From an uncultured Coriobacteriia bacterium (lineage in GTDB: Bacteria; Actinomycetota; Coriobacteriia; Anaerosomatales; PALSA-660): a stretch of DNA of 58,150 nt. Within the stretch, counting starts at the first letter, position 1, and each line of letters opens with the position of its first letter. Positions 1-9,329 of this stretch are shown here, one piece after another. Where the stretch lies: positions 1-58,150 of the forward strand of contig CAIKZH010000003.1 of the NCBI GenBank assembly GCA_903831865.1, read 5' to 3'. The notes beneath the pieces were generated by a model. The model searched no databases. It was not told where the DNA came from and saw only the letters and a list, made by a program, of their open reading frames with translations. The translations under genes were made by a program, and so were the position numbers.

Positions 1-107
1 AGGGCTTCTACAACCCTCACCGGCGTCACTCTTCGATCGGCGACTTGTCTCCTGCAGAGTTCGAGCGGAGACTGGAGGAGCGGCGGCTTCAGGCCGTCGC
101 GTCATAG
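1..107 (+). mobile_element. 3' end of IS3-family transposase orfB (C-terminus ...GFYNPHRRHSSIGDLSPAEFERRLEERRLQAVAS*)
   Basis: Direct translation of bases 1-107; YNPHRRHSSIG.LSPAEFE is the typical IS3 orfB C-terminus; probable IS right end at about 120-145. Confidence 0.85.
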
Positions 108-1151
108 ACAGCAGGTGTCAACAAGAGCGGGGCAACTCCCTACGGCCTCGTTGCGGCGCACGAGGACGTCGTAGGCGTCGAGTTCCCGCACGACGGGTTC
201 GCCGACGACCTCGTTCCCAATCATGGTGACGACCTCACACCCACCACCGTGGTCGCGACCCCACAGCCAGTAGGAGATCCCACCGCGAATCTTCACGCCC
301 GGAAACACGTCGTACAACTGCGGAAAGTCAACGAGCTTCACGAAACGGTGGTCACGCAGCATCCGCTCACGGAAGTCGTCCAGGCCCTTTCCGCCCGAGA
401 ACCACCGGGACGGCGTGATCATCACGGCATACCGCGGTTCAAGCGACAGCGCTGCCTCAACGAACAGGTTGTAGATGGGTGTCGCTGACGCACCGCCACC
501 ACCGCCGCCATCGCCGAGCTGGTACGGCGGATTGCCGATGACCACGTCGAACTGCATCGCGCCTCCAAACAACTGGGCCAACCGAGCCTTGATGTCGTCA
601 GCGTGGATGAACGCGTACGCGTGAGTTTCGAGGTCTTCGCCCCTGCCAAGGGTCTTCCTGCTCGCGCCACAGTACTCGCATCTGCCGGCGACCCATGTGT
701 GTTCGGTGCGCGCGAACCAGATGTTGCCATCGTCGCTGGTGAAGGAGCCGGCGATGGAGTGCTCACCGCTGGCGTGCTTCGAGCAATACACGCTTCGGCG
801 TGCAAGTAGGCTGGTGAGGTGCGTGATGCCGATGCCGAACACCTGGTTGGTCAGGATGTGATTGACGCGCTGCTCGAGGTCCGGCATCTCGTCAGCAAGA
901 CCCATGGTGAGGCGCCTGGTAATCTCACGGAGGAACACGCCCGACTTCGTGCACGGATCAAGGAACCTCACCGAACGATCCGCCCACATGCTCGAGCCGT
1001 TGTTGTCGGCCGCCCACGCCTCGGCGAGGTTGTCCAGCATCCTGTTGGCGAATTCAGGCGGTGTGAACACCTCATCGTTAGACAGGTTCGCGATGCACGT
1101 CAACACATCCGGGTTGCGACCGCGAAGCGAGAAGGGTTCCTGGCCGTTCAT
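102..1151 (-). pseudogene. Eco57I-like adenine-specific DNA methyltransferase, 3' end truncated by the IS3 element
   Basis: Motif I-like FLDPCTKSGVFL and motif IV NPPY (VIGNPPYQLGD), CxxC insert; last ~13 codons lie in IS terminal sequence. Confidence 0.8.
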
Positions 1152-1804
1152 ACCGCTCCCCTCGTGGCGCCGCCGAAGGCCGCGCTAGCAAGCTCGCTCA
1201 CCCCGGTTGTCGGGTACGTCCTCGTCGGTATGAAGATCTCGTGCTCGTCGAGGTGGGCGAAGAGCGTGCCCTCCTCACGGAACGCTGCCATCTGGGTCAG
1301 GGCGTCCAGGCGGAAGTCGCGACGCTGGAACTTGCCCTTGCCTAGGTAGCCCCACTCCGCAAAGGTGATTGGTTGGCCAGCGCTGGTGCGCATCGTCAAG
1401 GCATCACCGTGGACTAGGTTCTGAGACAGCACGTAGAAGCCGGCTCGGTAGAGATCATCCGACTCCTCGAGATTCAGGTAGTCAGACAAGATCTCCAGCA
1501 TGTTCGAACGACAATCAGCGAGGTTGTCCGCCAGGAGCTCAATCCCATAGCAACACATCAGGGCGAGAAGCGCGTATTGACGTCGCTCGAAGTTGGACTT
1601 CCCGAACTTGAGTTCGACCGCAGCAAGCTTGCGTTGAAGGATGCGGACGAGGAAGTTGCCGTCCCCGCACGCCGGCTCCAAGAAACGAGAGTCGATGCGC
1701 TCGGTCTCGTCCTTCACGAGGTCGAGCATCGCGTCAACCATCCACGCGGGAGTGAATACCTCTCCGTGGTCCGCGATACGTTGTCTTGAATTGAACAGGC
1801 TCAT
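1148..1804 (-). CDS. Class I SAM-dependent DNA methyltransferase-like protein (partner of downstream gene)
   Basis: EVFTPAWMVDAMLDL and FLEPACGDGNFLVRIL motif I; ATGA overlap with downstream MTase; no NPPY motif seen. Confidence 0.7.
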   Translation of the reverse strand: MSLFNSRQRIADHGEVFTPAWMVDAMLDLVKDETERIDSRFLEPACGDGNFLVRILQRKLAAVELKFGKSNFERRQYALLALMCCYGIELLADNLADCRSNMLEILSDYLNLEESDDLYRAGFYVLSQNLVHGDALTMRTSAGQPITFAEWGYLGKGKFQRRDFRLDALTQMAAFREEGTLFAHLDEHEIFIPTRTYPTTGVSELASAAFGGATRGAV

Positions 1805-2034
1805 GGAATGAATCCCGTCCGGGGCGCGATAGCCGAGTTTGGATCCCACGTACGTCCGAGCGAAACCTGTGAGACGTGGTGGCTGGGGACGTTCGTCTGC
1901 ATGGTCGGATGATAGCTGGGTGAGACACTGGCCGACCAGAGTTGCCACTCTGCCGCGTTGCCTGCACCACAATTTGCTGGGTCCGGATACTTGTTCGGCC
2001 GACTCGCGAGAATCACACTCCTACGTGAATCACG

Positions 2035-2988
2035 GTGCCTCGACCCAAGGACGGGAACCCTTTGTCTCTCTTCGAGATCTCCCCCGAGTCCGGGCTTGTG
2101 CCCTTCCGCGAGCTGAAGGGCGACGACATCTACGAGAGTGAGATCGAGGATCTCTTCTGGGAGAACCCCGAGAGCTTCCTCGGCGAGCCAGTCTTCAAGG
2201 TCGCTCGCCAAGCAGTCCTTCCGACCGGGGGACGCGCCGATGCCGTCGTGATCGACAAGGACGCGAGAGTCGTTGTGGTGGAAATCAAGCGCGGCATAGA
2301 CCGTGGTCAGCTGGCACAGTGCCTAGAGTACGCTGGCTGGGCGAGGCGAACGAACCTCGACGAGCTGGCGAGCCTCTACAAGGCAGGCGTCGAGGAGTTC
2401 TTCCAGGACTGGGGAGAGTTCACTGAGAGCGACTCCCCTCGACTGGTTTCCCCAGCCCCTCGGCTTGCTCTTCTCGCTCATGGATTCGAAGGGCGCACCG
2501 AGTCCGCGCTCGAGTACTTGGCCGAGAACGGCGTCCCCATCCTGTGGGTCCCGTTGACCGTCTACTCAGATGCAACGGATCGGCAGTTCATCGACATCCA
2601 GAACGACGTCGAGCCCGCGCTTCCGCTCGCCACCGCCGAAGGCAGTTCGGCAGGAAGCCGCCAGCGCCGCGACGTCCTGCTTGAGGGACACCGGGTGACG
2701 ATAGGTGACCTGCTGGACGCGAGGTTGCTGGGCGTCGGCGAGGAGCTTGCCTGGGACCTGCCCAGGCTCGGCAAGCGCATCACCGCACACGTTGAGGACA
2801 ATGGAGCGCTCTTGCTTGGCGGAGGAGAGTCTTTCGCGTCACCTTCGGCCGCAGCAGGTGCCGCAAGGGGCGGAGCGGGGTCTTTCGACGGCTGGAGGGT
2901 GTGGCGCGCCGACGCGGGCAGGGGCGCACTACTGGATGAGCTTCGCGATCAACTCCTGTTGAGTCACGGCGCCGACAGCGAGACCTGA
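2035..2988 (+). CDS. PD-(D/E)XK nuclease-like protein (NucS/DUF91-like)
   Basis: GRADAVVIDKDARVVVVEIKRG catalytic-type motif; divergent from MTase genes. Confidence 0.6.
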   Translation: MPRPKDGNPLSLFEISPESGLVPFRELKGDDIYESEIEDLFWENPESFLGEPVFKVARQAVLPTGGRADAVVIDKDARVVVVEIKRGIDRGQLAQCLEYAGWARRTNLDELASLYKAGVEEFFQDWGEFTESDSPRLVSPAPRLALLAHGFEGRTESALEYLAENGVPILWVPLTVYSDATDRQFIDIQNDVEPALPLATAEGSSAGSRQRRDVLLEGHRVTIGDLLDARLLGVGEELAWDLPRLGKRITAHVEDNGALLLGGGESFASPSAAAGAARGGAGSFDGWRVWRADAGRGALLDELRDQLLLSHGADSET

Positions 2989-3165
2989 CCACGGGCGAGC
3001 GAGACTTGGGGTGCTTTGGGGCTCCTGCTCGCCGAGTACTCGAAGCACCGCCGAAGAACGGTCGGCGGCCTCATGCCCGAGTCGGCGCAGCCGGACTCCC
3101 TCGGCTTTCCTGCTCGGCAGCGGTCAGGTTTGTTCCGTATCCGAGGCTCGACCCTCCGCGACTCG

Positions 3166-3390
3166 CTAGTGGATGTGCGCCTGGATCAGGTAGCCAACGA
3201 TGCCGAGGAAGGTCGTGGCGATCGCCGCGGCCGCCCAGATCACGATCCTGCGCAGATCGGCGGTCTCGGTCTTGTCAGCCTTGCACGTGAGCGCCTCATC
3301 CAGCTTCGCCTCGATCGAGGCGAGCCTGCGGTCGATGTCTGTCATGTGGGTCTCCAAGGCGGCGAGCCGCTCGATCTCCGGGGCGGTCAC
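3166..3390 (-). CDS. Small membrane protein, holin-like
   Basis: Coiled-coil N-term plus single TM helix (IVIWAAAAIATTFLGIVGYLI), overlaps endolysin gene. Confidence 0.5.
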   Translation of the reverse strand: MTAPEIERLAALETHMTDIDRRLASIEAKLDEALTCKADKTETADLRRIVIWAAAAIATTFLGIVGYLIQAHIH

Positions 3391-4112
3391 TCGGTGGCCA
3401 GCACTTCGCGCATGGTGGCCTCGTCGTGGTGCATCGTGGTCGCCTGGACCTTACACACGATGCCCTTGGTCGCGGCGCAGGCCGAGATCCGCAGGGCGGC
3501 CAGCCGGCCGCTGTAGGCAAGGAACACCTGCGTGCCGTCTGGGCGCGTGTCGGTGATCGCCGTGTCGCCCAGCGTGCGGGCCAGCGCCACGACGAGGCCG
3601 AGGTTGCCGGTCCGTTTCGTGCGGGCCGAGACCCAGTAGCCGATCGGCGCCGGGGCCGGTGCCGCTGCGTAGGGCGGGTAGCCGTAGCCGACCACGTTCA
3701 GGTACGAGCGCGTGCGACGGTAGACGCCGCCTCCGTTGACCTGAGAGCCCGCCACGCCCGAGGACGTGTTGCCCTCGATCGTCTTGATGCCCCAGGCGTA
3801 GACCGCGGTGACGATGCCGGTGTGGTTGATGCCCGCGTGCTCGCCAGAGAAGTGGTAGCCGACAATCGACCAGGGCCGCGGTCTTGTGCCGGCGAGCCTC
3901 TTGGCGGCGAACTGGTCGTGGAGCTGCTGCGCGCTCGCCGACCAGAACTCATGGCCGAATCCGGTCTGCTCGAGCACGATGGAGACGAACGAGGCGCACC
4001 ACGGCTCGCCCTGGGCGCCGAGAGCCGCTCCGAACTTCGTCAAGTTGACCGGCTTCTCGACGTAGCCCACGTAGGCCGAGGCGATGCGATCGACGTCTGC
4101 GATGTTGCGCAT
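3387..4112 (-). CDS. Phage endolysin with CHAP-like domain
   Basis: GEPWCASFVSIVLEQ ... INHTGIVTAV ... IEGNTSS; at end of tail operon. Confidence 0.7.
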   Translation of the reverse strand: MRNIADVDRIASAYVGYVEKPVNLTKFGAALGAQGEPWCASFVSIVLEQTGFGHEFWSASAQQLHDQFAAKRLAGTRPRPWSIVGYHFSGEHAGINHTGIVTAVYAWGIKTIEGNTSSGVAGSQVNGGGVYRRTRSYLNVVGYGYPPYAAAPAPAPIGYWVSARTKRTGNLGLVVALARTLGDTAITDTRPDGTQVFLAYSGRLAALRISACAATKGIVCKVQATTMHHDEATMREVLATE

Positions 4113-4168
4113 GGCGCTCCCTCCCTGGAGCCGAACTTGGCCTTGCAAGCTCAATGGTCGCGGTGCTG

Positions 4169-4372
4169 TCAGGGGCTCGCGTTGCTTGCCGCTTCTTCGG
4201 TCCCTCGCGTCGTCACCCTCGCCAGATGCTCCGTGACGGTGGCGAGGTCGCGCCGCGCATCGTCTCGCTCGGCCTTGGCGACCGCGGACTCAAGGGACAG
4301 CGTCGCGATCTGCTGCTGCAGGTACGCGATCACCTGTCCGGCGTCCACGGTGTGCTGACTCTCTTCCGGCAT
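4169..4372 (-). CDS. Hypothetical phage protein
   Basis: Short ORF in operon, coiled-coil-like. Confidence 0.4.
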   Translation of the reverse strand: MPEESQHTVDAGQVIAYLQQQIATLSLESAVAKAERDDARRDLATVTEHLARVTTRGTEEAASNASP

Positions 4373-4420
4373 CGGAACTCCTTCTGCGTGGACATGGTCC
4401 CGTCGTTGATGGGCGCGTCT

Positions 4421-6577
4421 CTATCCGGTGCTGCCGACCAGTGCCCACGCGCCGCCGTCGATGCTGCGTTGCAGGTGGCCCGTGGCGTTCACGTTGAACT
4501 TCACGATGTTGCCGTTCGAGGACTTGAAGATGAGCGCGTTGCTGGCGCTGGCTGACATGTCGCAGCCTCCGGCGGCGGTGAGGACGCCGGTGACGCCGAG
4601 GGTTCCCGAGACCGTCGCGCTACCTGTGACCGTGAGCGTCCCAGAAACCGTGTGCCCGGCGATCCCGCCGCTGGGGGTGAGGACGCCGGCCACACCAAGG
4701 GCGCCGCCAAGGGTGCAACCTCGCGTGCCGACTTGTGAGATGGCTCCGTTCACCGTGAGGTCAGCATTGACCGTCGCAGTCCCTATCGTCGCTGCGGAAC
4801 GCAGGTCGAGCACCGCCGCGACCTTGCCGGAGATTGCGGACGTCTGCAGGACCGCCTCGTCCAGCGTGCCCTGCGAAAACCAGACGCCGCCCGGGCTCCC
4901 GGAGGGCGGGTAGTAGTAGATGTAGCCGACGGGTACCGAGTTCGACATCTCAAGACGCTCGCCGGATGCCGCCGTTCGGAAGAGGGCGGCTGAGATCGTC
5001 CCGCCGCTGATGGACGGCGAACTCAGTGCGACGCTCGCGGAGACGTAGTCGGCCCTTATCGAGTAGAGCGACCAGTCGCCGGGGTACTGCGCGTACGTGT
5101 AGCTGCCGCCTCTGGTCTGGATGCACCGACGCATGATGCCGGTGCCGTCCCAGTACATGTCGCCGACGTTCCACGGCGTGGTGGGAGCGACGAAGAACAC
5201 CTGCGTCTGCAGGCCGCCGGCCGGGCCCTGCGGCCCCTGGATCCCTTGAATTCCCTGGCTCCCCTGGCTGCCCTGCGCACCCGCGGCACCTTGTATCAGG
5301 CTCCAGGTGTAGTCGCTGGGCGTCACGCTCTCGGTCTGCGTGAGCTTGTTGTAGGCGATCCCCATGTACGACATGCCGGTCGGTGAGTCCGTGATCCCGG
5401 CGCCCGCCGCGCTCGTGCCGTACTTAATCCAGGTGTAGGTCGGAGCGCCGTTGCTACCCGCAGGCCCTTGAATGCCCTGCGAGCCAGTGCTACCCGCCGC
5501 ACCTTGTATCAGGCTCCAGGTGTAGTCGGTTGCCGTCGTACTCTCGGTCGCGGTGAGCTTGTTGTACGCGATGCCCATGTAGGTCATGCCGACGGGCGAG
5601 TCCTGAAGCCCGGCGCCTGTCGAGCTTGTTCCGTACTTGATCCAGGTGTAGGTCGTGGCGCCGTTTGCACCGGCGGGACCCTGTATGCCCTGCGTGCCCT
5701 GCGACCCGGCTGGACCCTGTATGCCCTGCGATCCCGTGGCGCCCGTGCTGCCAGGCGCACCCGTCACGCCGACGATGCGCATGGCGCTGGACCAACCGCC
5801 CGACCCGATCTGGACCTCCATGTAGAGATCCGCGGCGGGATTGAACGCGGGGTGCCAGTTCGTCGCGCCATTGGCGCTGTACTGCGTGGACAGGCTCGCT
5901 GCCGCTCCCGGCGAGCCAGCCGGGCCCTGTGCGCCCTGCTCGCCGACGATCCGCATGGCTGCCGACCACGAGCCCGAGCCGACTTTCAGGTGCATGTAGA
6001 TGTCCGCCGAGGCGTTGAAGATCGAGTGCCACGAGGTCGACCCGTCGACGCTGTACTCGACAGACACACTCGCGCCGTCGGCCCCAGGGGCGCCGGGAGA
6101 TCCGGCCGAACCCTCGATCTGCACCGGGGTCGACCACGTCCCGACGAGCGTGCCATCAAGCGCGATGGTCGCGAGCGACATCCACAGTGGGTTGCCGTCC
6201 TCGGCGGGTGGAGAGTCCGACCACGTCGTGGGGTCGGGCCCGGTCGGCGCGGCGGGCTGGCTCGCGGAGCGGATGAAGATGTAGCTCGTGTACTGACCGA
6301 CTCCCGTGGGCAGCTTGCTCGCGGGCACGATGCCGGTGCCCGGACCGCCCTCCATCATGCCGAGCACGAGCATGTCCATGCCGCTCACGATCACGGCGAC
6401 CGTGTCTCCGACCACGGGGTAATAGGCCCCGACTCGTGGCACGCTGGGCACGACCGTGGCGGATCCCGCGATAGTGATGTCCACCGTGCGGTCGCCGACG
6501 GCACTCACCGTCGCCCATCGCAGCCGGGCACCGGCCGGGGCCGTCTTGAACGCGGAGGCCATCTCGTGAAGCTGCAT
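4421..6577 (-). CDS. Tail fiber protein with collagen-like Gly-X-Y repeats and duplicated modules
   Basis: GPAGSQGTQGIQGPAG repeats; twice-repeated TYTWIKYGTS...YTWSLIQGAAG module. Confidence 0.75.
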   Translation of the reverse strand: MQLHEMASAFKTAPAGARLRWATVSAVGDRTVDITIAGSATVVPSVPRVGAYYPVVGDTVAVIVSGMDMLVLGMMEGGPGTGIVPASKLPTGVGQYTSYIFIRSASQPAAPTGPDPTTWSDSPPAEDGNPLWMSLATIALDGTLVGTWSTPVQIEGSAGSPGAPGADGASVSVEYSVDGSTSWHSIFNASADIYMHLKVGSGSWSAAMRIVGEQGAQGPAGSPGAAASLSTQYSANGATNWHPAFNPAADLYMEVQIGSGGWSSAMRIVGVTGAPGSTGATGSQGIQGPAGSQGTQGIQGPAGANGATTYTWIKYGTSSTGAGLQDSPVGMTYMGIAYNKLTATESTTATDYTWSLIQGAAGSTGSQGIQGPAGSNGAPTYTWIKYGTSAAGAGITDSPTGMSYMGIAYNKLTQTESVTPSDYTWSLIQGAAGAQGSQGSQGIQGIQGPQGPAGGLQTQVFFVAPTTPWNVGDMYWDGTGIMRRCIQTRGGSYTYAQYPGDWSLYSIRADYVSASVALSSPSISGGTISAALFRTAASGERLEMSNSVPVGYIYYYPPSGSPGGVWFSQGTLDEAVLQTSAISGKVAAVLDLRSAATIGTATVNADLTVNGAISQVGTRGCTLGGALGVAGVLTPSGGIAGHTVSGTLTVTGSATVSGTLGVTGVLTAAGGCDMSASASNALIFKSSNGNIVKFNVNATGHLQRSIDGGAWALVGSTG
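5284..5690. repeat. Tandem duplicated ~190 bp coding module in tail fiber gene
   Basis: Two near-identical translated units TYTWIKYGTSxxGAGxxDSPxGMxYMGIAYNKLTxTESxTxxDYTWSLIQGAAG. Confidence 0.8.
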
Positions 6578-6581
6578 GGCT

Positions 6582-7667
6582 CTACACCACCTGTGTCTCT
6601 CGGGCCGTCGCTGACATTGGGTCTGCCGCGGAGAGCGGCATGGTGATCTGGTCGAGCAGATAGCGGTGCACGCTGCCGTCAGGGTGCGTGATGTCCACCA
6701 CGTCCCAGGCGTCGTGCATGGGGTTGACGACCTGCGTCCAGGCGACCTGCTCGCTCTTGCCTGTGACGCTCGCCAGCAGCGTGGCCGCGGCTGCGTCACA
6801 GGCGGCTTGCGTGGTCAGAAGTGGCGAGGAGTAGAAGTAGGGCACCATTCCGGCGGGGCCGAGGTAGTACGTCGGAGACGACGGGTCGGTGTCCCATGCC
6901 ACGCTGCGCAGCGGTGTCGCCACGCCGGTGCCCTCGCCGCTGGCCACGACCCCGGTGTAGGTCTTGTCGTAGCTGAGATGGACCGTGGAGGCGATCACGA
7001 CGGCGGCCTCGCCTCCTGAATAGGTGTAGTCGGCCTGGGTCCGCGCGAGATCCGGCGGGATCCGCAGTCGCGCGAGGCCGTTGGTGTCGAAGTAGAGGTT
7101 GAAGCCCGCGGCCTGCGCGAGGGCCTGCGCACCGGCCCACGGATCCGAACTCTCGCCGGCGTCGAGCACCACCTGCGCGGGGACCGTGGCTGCCCCGGTG
7201 TCCGTCGCGGTGAAGGCGACCGGGCAGGCACCCCAGCGGTCGTGCAGCAGGTCCGTGAGCGCCTGGGCGAGGTCGGTGCCCGCGGCGATCGTGTATGGGT
7301 CCACCAGCCGGGCGCGTGAGATGCGCAAAGAGCGGTCGGAGCCATTGAGGGTGAGACTCATCCCGGCCTCGTCGTAGTCGAGGTCGGTGACCAGGAACAC
7401 GCCGAGTGGGATGAGCGTGCCCGGGACCCCGCGAAACAGCCTGACCTCCACGCCGTAGCTGGACAGCAGGCCGTAGAACTCGGAGAGCAGCCGAGACGAG
7501 TCCGGCGAGACAGTGAGCGCGCACGTGCGCAGGACAGCCCTGGTCGCGTCGATACTCACGGATCCCGTGGAGATCGGGAGCTCGCCCAGATCGGTGTCCC
7601 CGAACCACATCTCGGCCGAGGCGATGGCAAGGTGGGAGGAGCTGATCGCGGAGACGAGATCATCCAT
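6582..7667 (-). CDS. Phage minor tail protein
   Basis: Position between tape measure and fiber genes; DUF5047-like appearance. Confidence 0.5.
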   Translation of the reverse strand: MDDLVSAISSSHLAIASAEMWFGDTDLGELPISTGSVSIDATRAVLRTCALTVSPDSSRLLSEFYGLLSSYGVEVRLFRGVPGTLIPLGVFLVTDLDYDEAGMSLTLNGSDRSLRISRARLVDPYTIAAGTDLAQALTDLLHDRWGACPVAFTATDTGAATVPAQVVLDAGESSDPWAGAQALAQAAGFNLYFDTNGLARLRIPPDLARTQADYTYSGGEAAVVIASTVHLSYDKTYTGVVASGEGTGVATPLRSVAWDTDPSSPTYYLGPAGMVPYFYSSPLLTTQAACDAAAATLLASVTGKSEQVAWTQVVNPMHDAWDVVDITHPDGSVHRYLLDQITMPLSAADPMSATARETQVV

Positions 7668-7679
7668 CGCGTTGCCCGC

Positions 7680-9329
7680 TCACGCCGGTGGGTCGATCTC
7701 GAGGTAGTTCAGCGTCCAGGTGCCGCGCGGCGCCGCAGCCGTGCCCTGCAGGACCTTCGAGCGCGAGGTGAGGCGGATCCACTTGCTGTTGCCGAACCCG
7801 TCGAGGACGTAGACCGGCCCCTGCGAGGCCACGATGGCGTCCATGTTCGCCAGGTCGGTCGCGTTGGCACACAGGACGTCGTAGCTGCCGTCGAGGCCGT
7901 GCATGTCGCCGGCGACGACGACGGGCTTCGTGCGCCCGCGAGGATAGAAGGCGCCCTGGTCCTCGATACGCTGTATCGCTGGGCCCGTGAGGACCTTCTG
8001 GTCCGGGTTGGACCACACGCCTCCCGCCTGTGCGTAGAAGAACCAGCCCGTGACGTTGCTGGTGATCGTGTGGCCCAGCGTGTCGAGCGAGCACGCCGGA
8101 GACCACGCGGAGCTCACCTGCTGGCCGCCGACCAGACAGTTCACGCGGGAGCGGTACTGCACGCCGGCGCCACGCGGGCAGGTCAGGTCCGTGCAGCCGC
8201 GAGAGGTCGACGTGCCGTCGAACTGCAGATTGGTGTCATAGACGTCGGCCCATGTCGTGCCGCCGTCGAGGCTGCGCTGGAAGTCGAACGTCGGCGACGT
8301 CAGGCCGGACGCGTAGCCGCAGTAGATCACCGGCACCGTCCCGGCCGCATTGTTGCAGGTGGTCGTCGGGGTGGCCGGCGGAGTGATGGCGATGGAGAAC
8401 GACGAGTAGCTCCAGGCGCCCCAGAAGATGTCGCCTCCGGGAACGTCCCGTGACGCGCGAGCGTAGCAGCGATAGGCCGCGCCGTTGACGAGCGAGGTGC
8501 CACACGTGGCGGTGAGCGCGACGGAGGTGGGAGTCGACCCGTCCCCGTAGGCGTCGTTGTTGTAGAGCAGGCTCGCCTTCACGCCGCCGTTGACGACCGT
8601 CGCCCACACCGGCGTCGAGACGGCCGGATCGAAGCCCGTGGCCCCGTAGGCCACCGCGTCGAAGATGCAGATCTGGACCTGGCCCCCGGTCAGGTAGTCG
8701 CCGAGGGCCGGCGCGTTGGTCTGCCACAGCTCGACCACGGTCGAGACCGAGAGCGCGATGGCAGGGAACGACGTGCCGGCGACCGCCCCGGAAGGCGCGC
8801 TGACCGTCACCGTCGCGGGCTTGAGGGTGAAGACGTCGGCATAGAGCTCGTAGATGTAGGCGCGGCTGGCGTAGGTGGCCAGGTGCTGGTCCCACACGCT
8901 GTGCACGAGGTTGTCGATGTGGGCCTGCGCCCACTGTGTGCCGTCCTGGGCCAGCGGCCGCCCCGTCGATGGGTGGCCGATGACGTCGGTGGCGCTCGTG
9001 GCCTTCGGGTAGGTCGCGTAGGGCCCGGTGTAGAGCGTCTTGGCGTTTCGGTCCTTGACGGTGGCGACCGCGACCGAGCACGGCTTGCCGTCGGTCGCCG
9101 CGAGCAGGTAGCGCATGCCCGGAACGACCGTGATGATGCGTTCCCCGGATCCGGGAGTGAACGTGCCGAGCTCGACCTGTGCGAGGACGTTGCTGGTCGC
9201 GCCCGCGCTTCGGCGTATGTAGGTGGCGTCGGACTGGTCGGAGAGAACGCCGTTGATGGACGAGCCGCCCGTGCGCGCCGCGTAGGGCACCCACCAGTCC
9301 GCGTTCGGCCGCAGTCGAGTGGTGGGCAC
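7680..9329 (-). CDS. Phage tail protein
   Basis: Large ORF abutting tape measure gene; beta-rich sequence. Confidence 0.5.
   Translation of the reverse strand: MPTTRLRPNADWWVPYAARTGGSSINGVLSDQSDATYIRRSAGATSNVLAQVELGTFTPGSGERIITVVPGMRYLLAATDGKPCSVAVATVKDRNAKTLYTGPYATYPKATSATDVIGHPSTGRPLAQDGTQWAQAHIDNLVHSVWDQHLATYASRAYIYELYADVFTLKPATVTVSAPSGAVAGTSFPAIALSVSTVVELWQTNAPALGDYLTGGQVQICIFDAVAYGATGFDPAVSTPVWATVVNGGVKASLLYNNDAYGDGSTPTSVALTATCGTSLVNGAAYRCYARASRDVPGGDIFWGAWSYSSFSIAITPPATPTTTCNNAAGTVPVIYCGYASGLTSPTFDFQRSLDGGTTWADVYDTNLQFDGTSTSRGCTDLTCPRGAGVQYRSRVNCLVGGQQVSSAWSPACSLDTLGHTITSNVTGWFFYAQAGGVWSNPDQKVLTGPAIQRIEDQGAFYPRGRTKPVVVAGDMHGLDGSYDVLCANATDLANMDAIVASQGPVYVLDGFGNSKWIRLTSRSKVLQGTAAAPRGTWTLNYLEIDPPA

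Noticed and set aside
4421-6577. Diversity-generating retroelement at the tail fiber
   Set aside because: No reverse transcriptase and no template/variable repeat pair with adenine bias seen.
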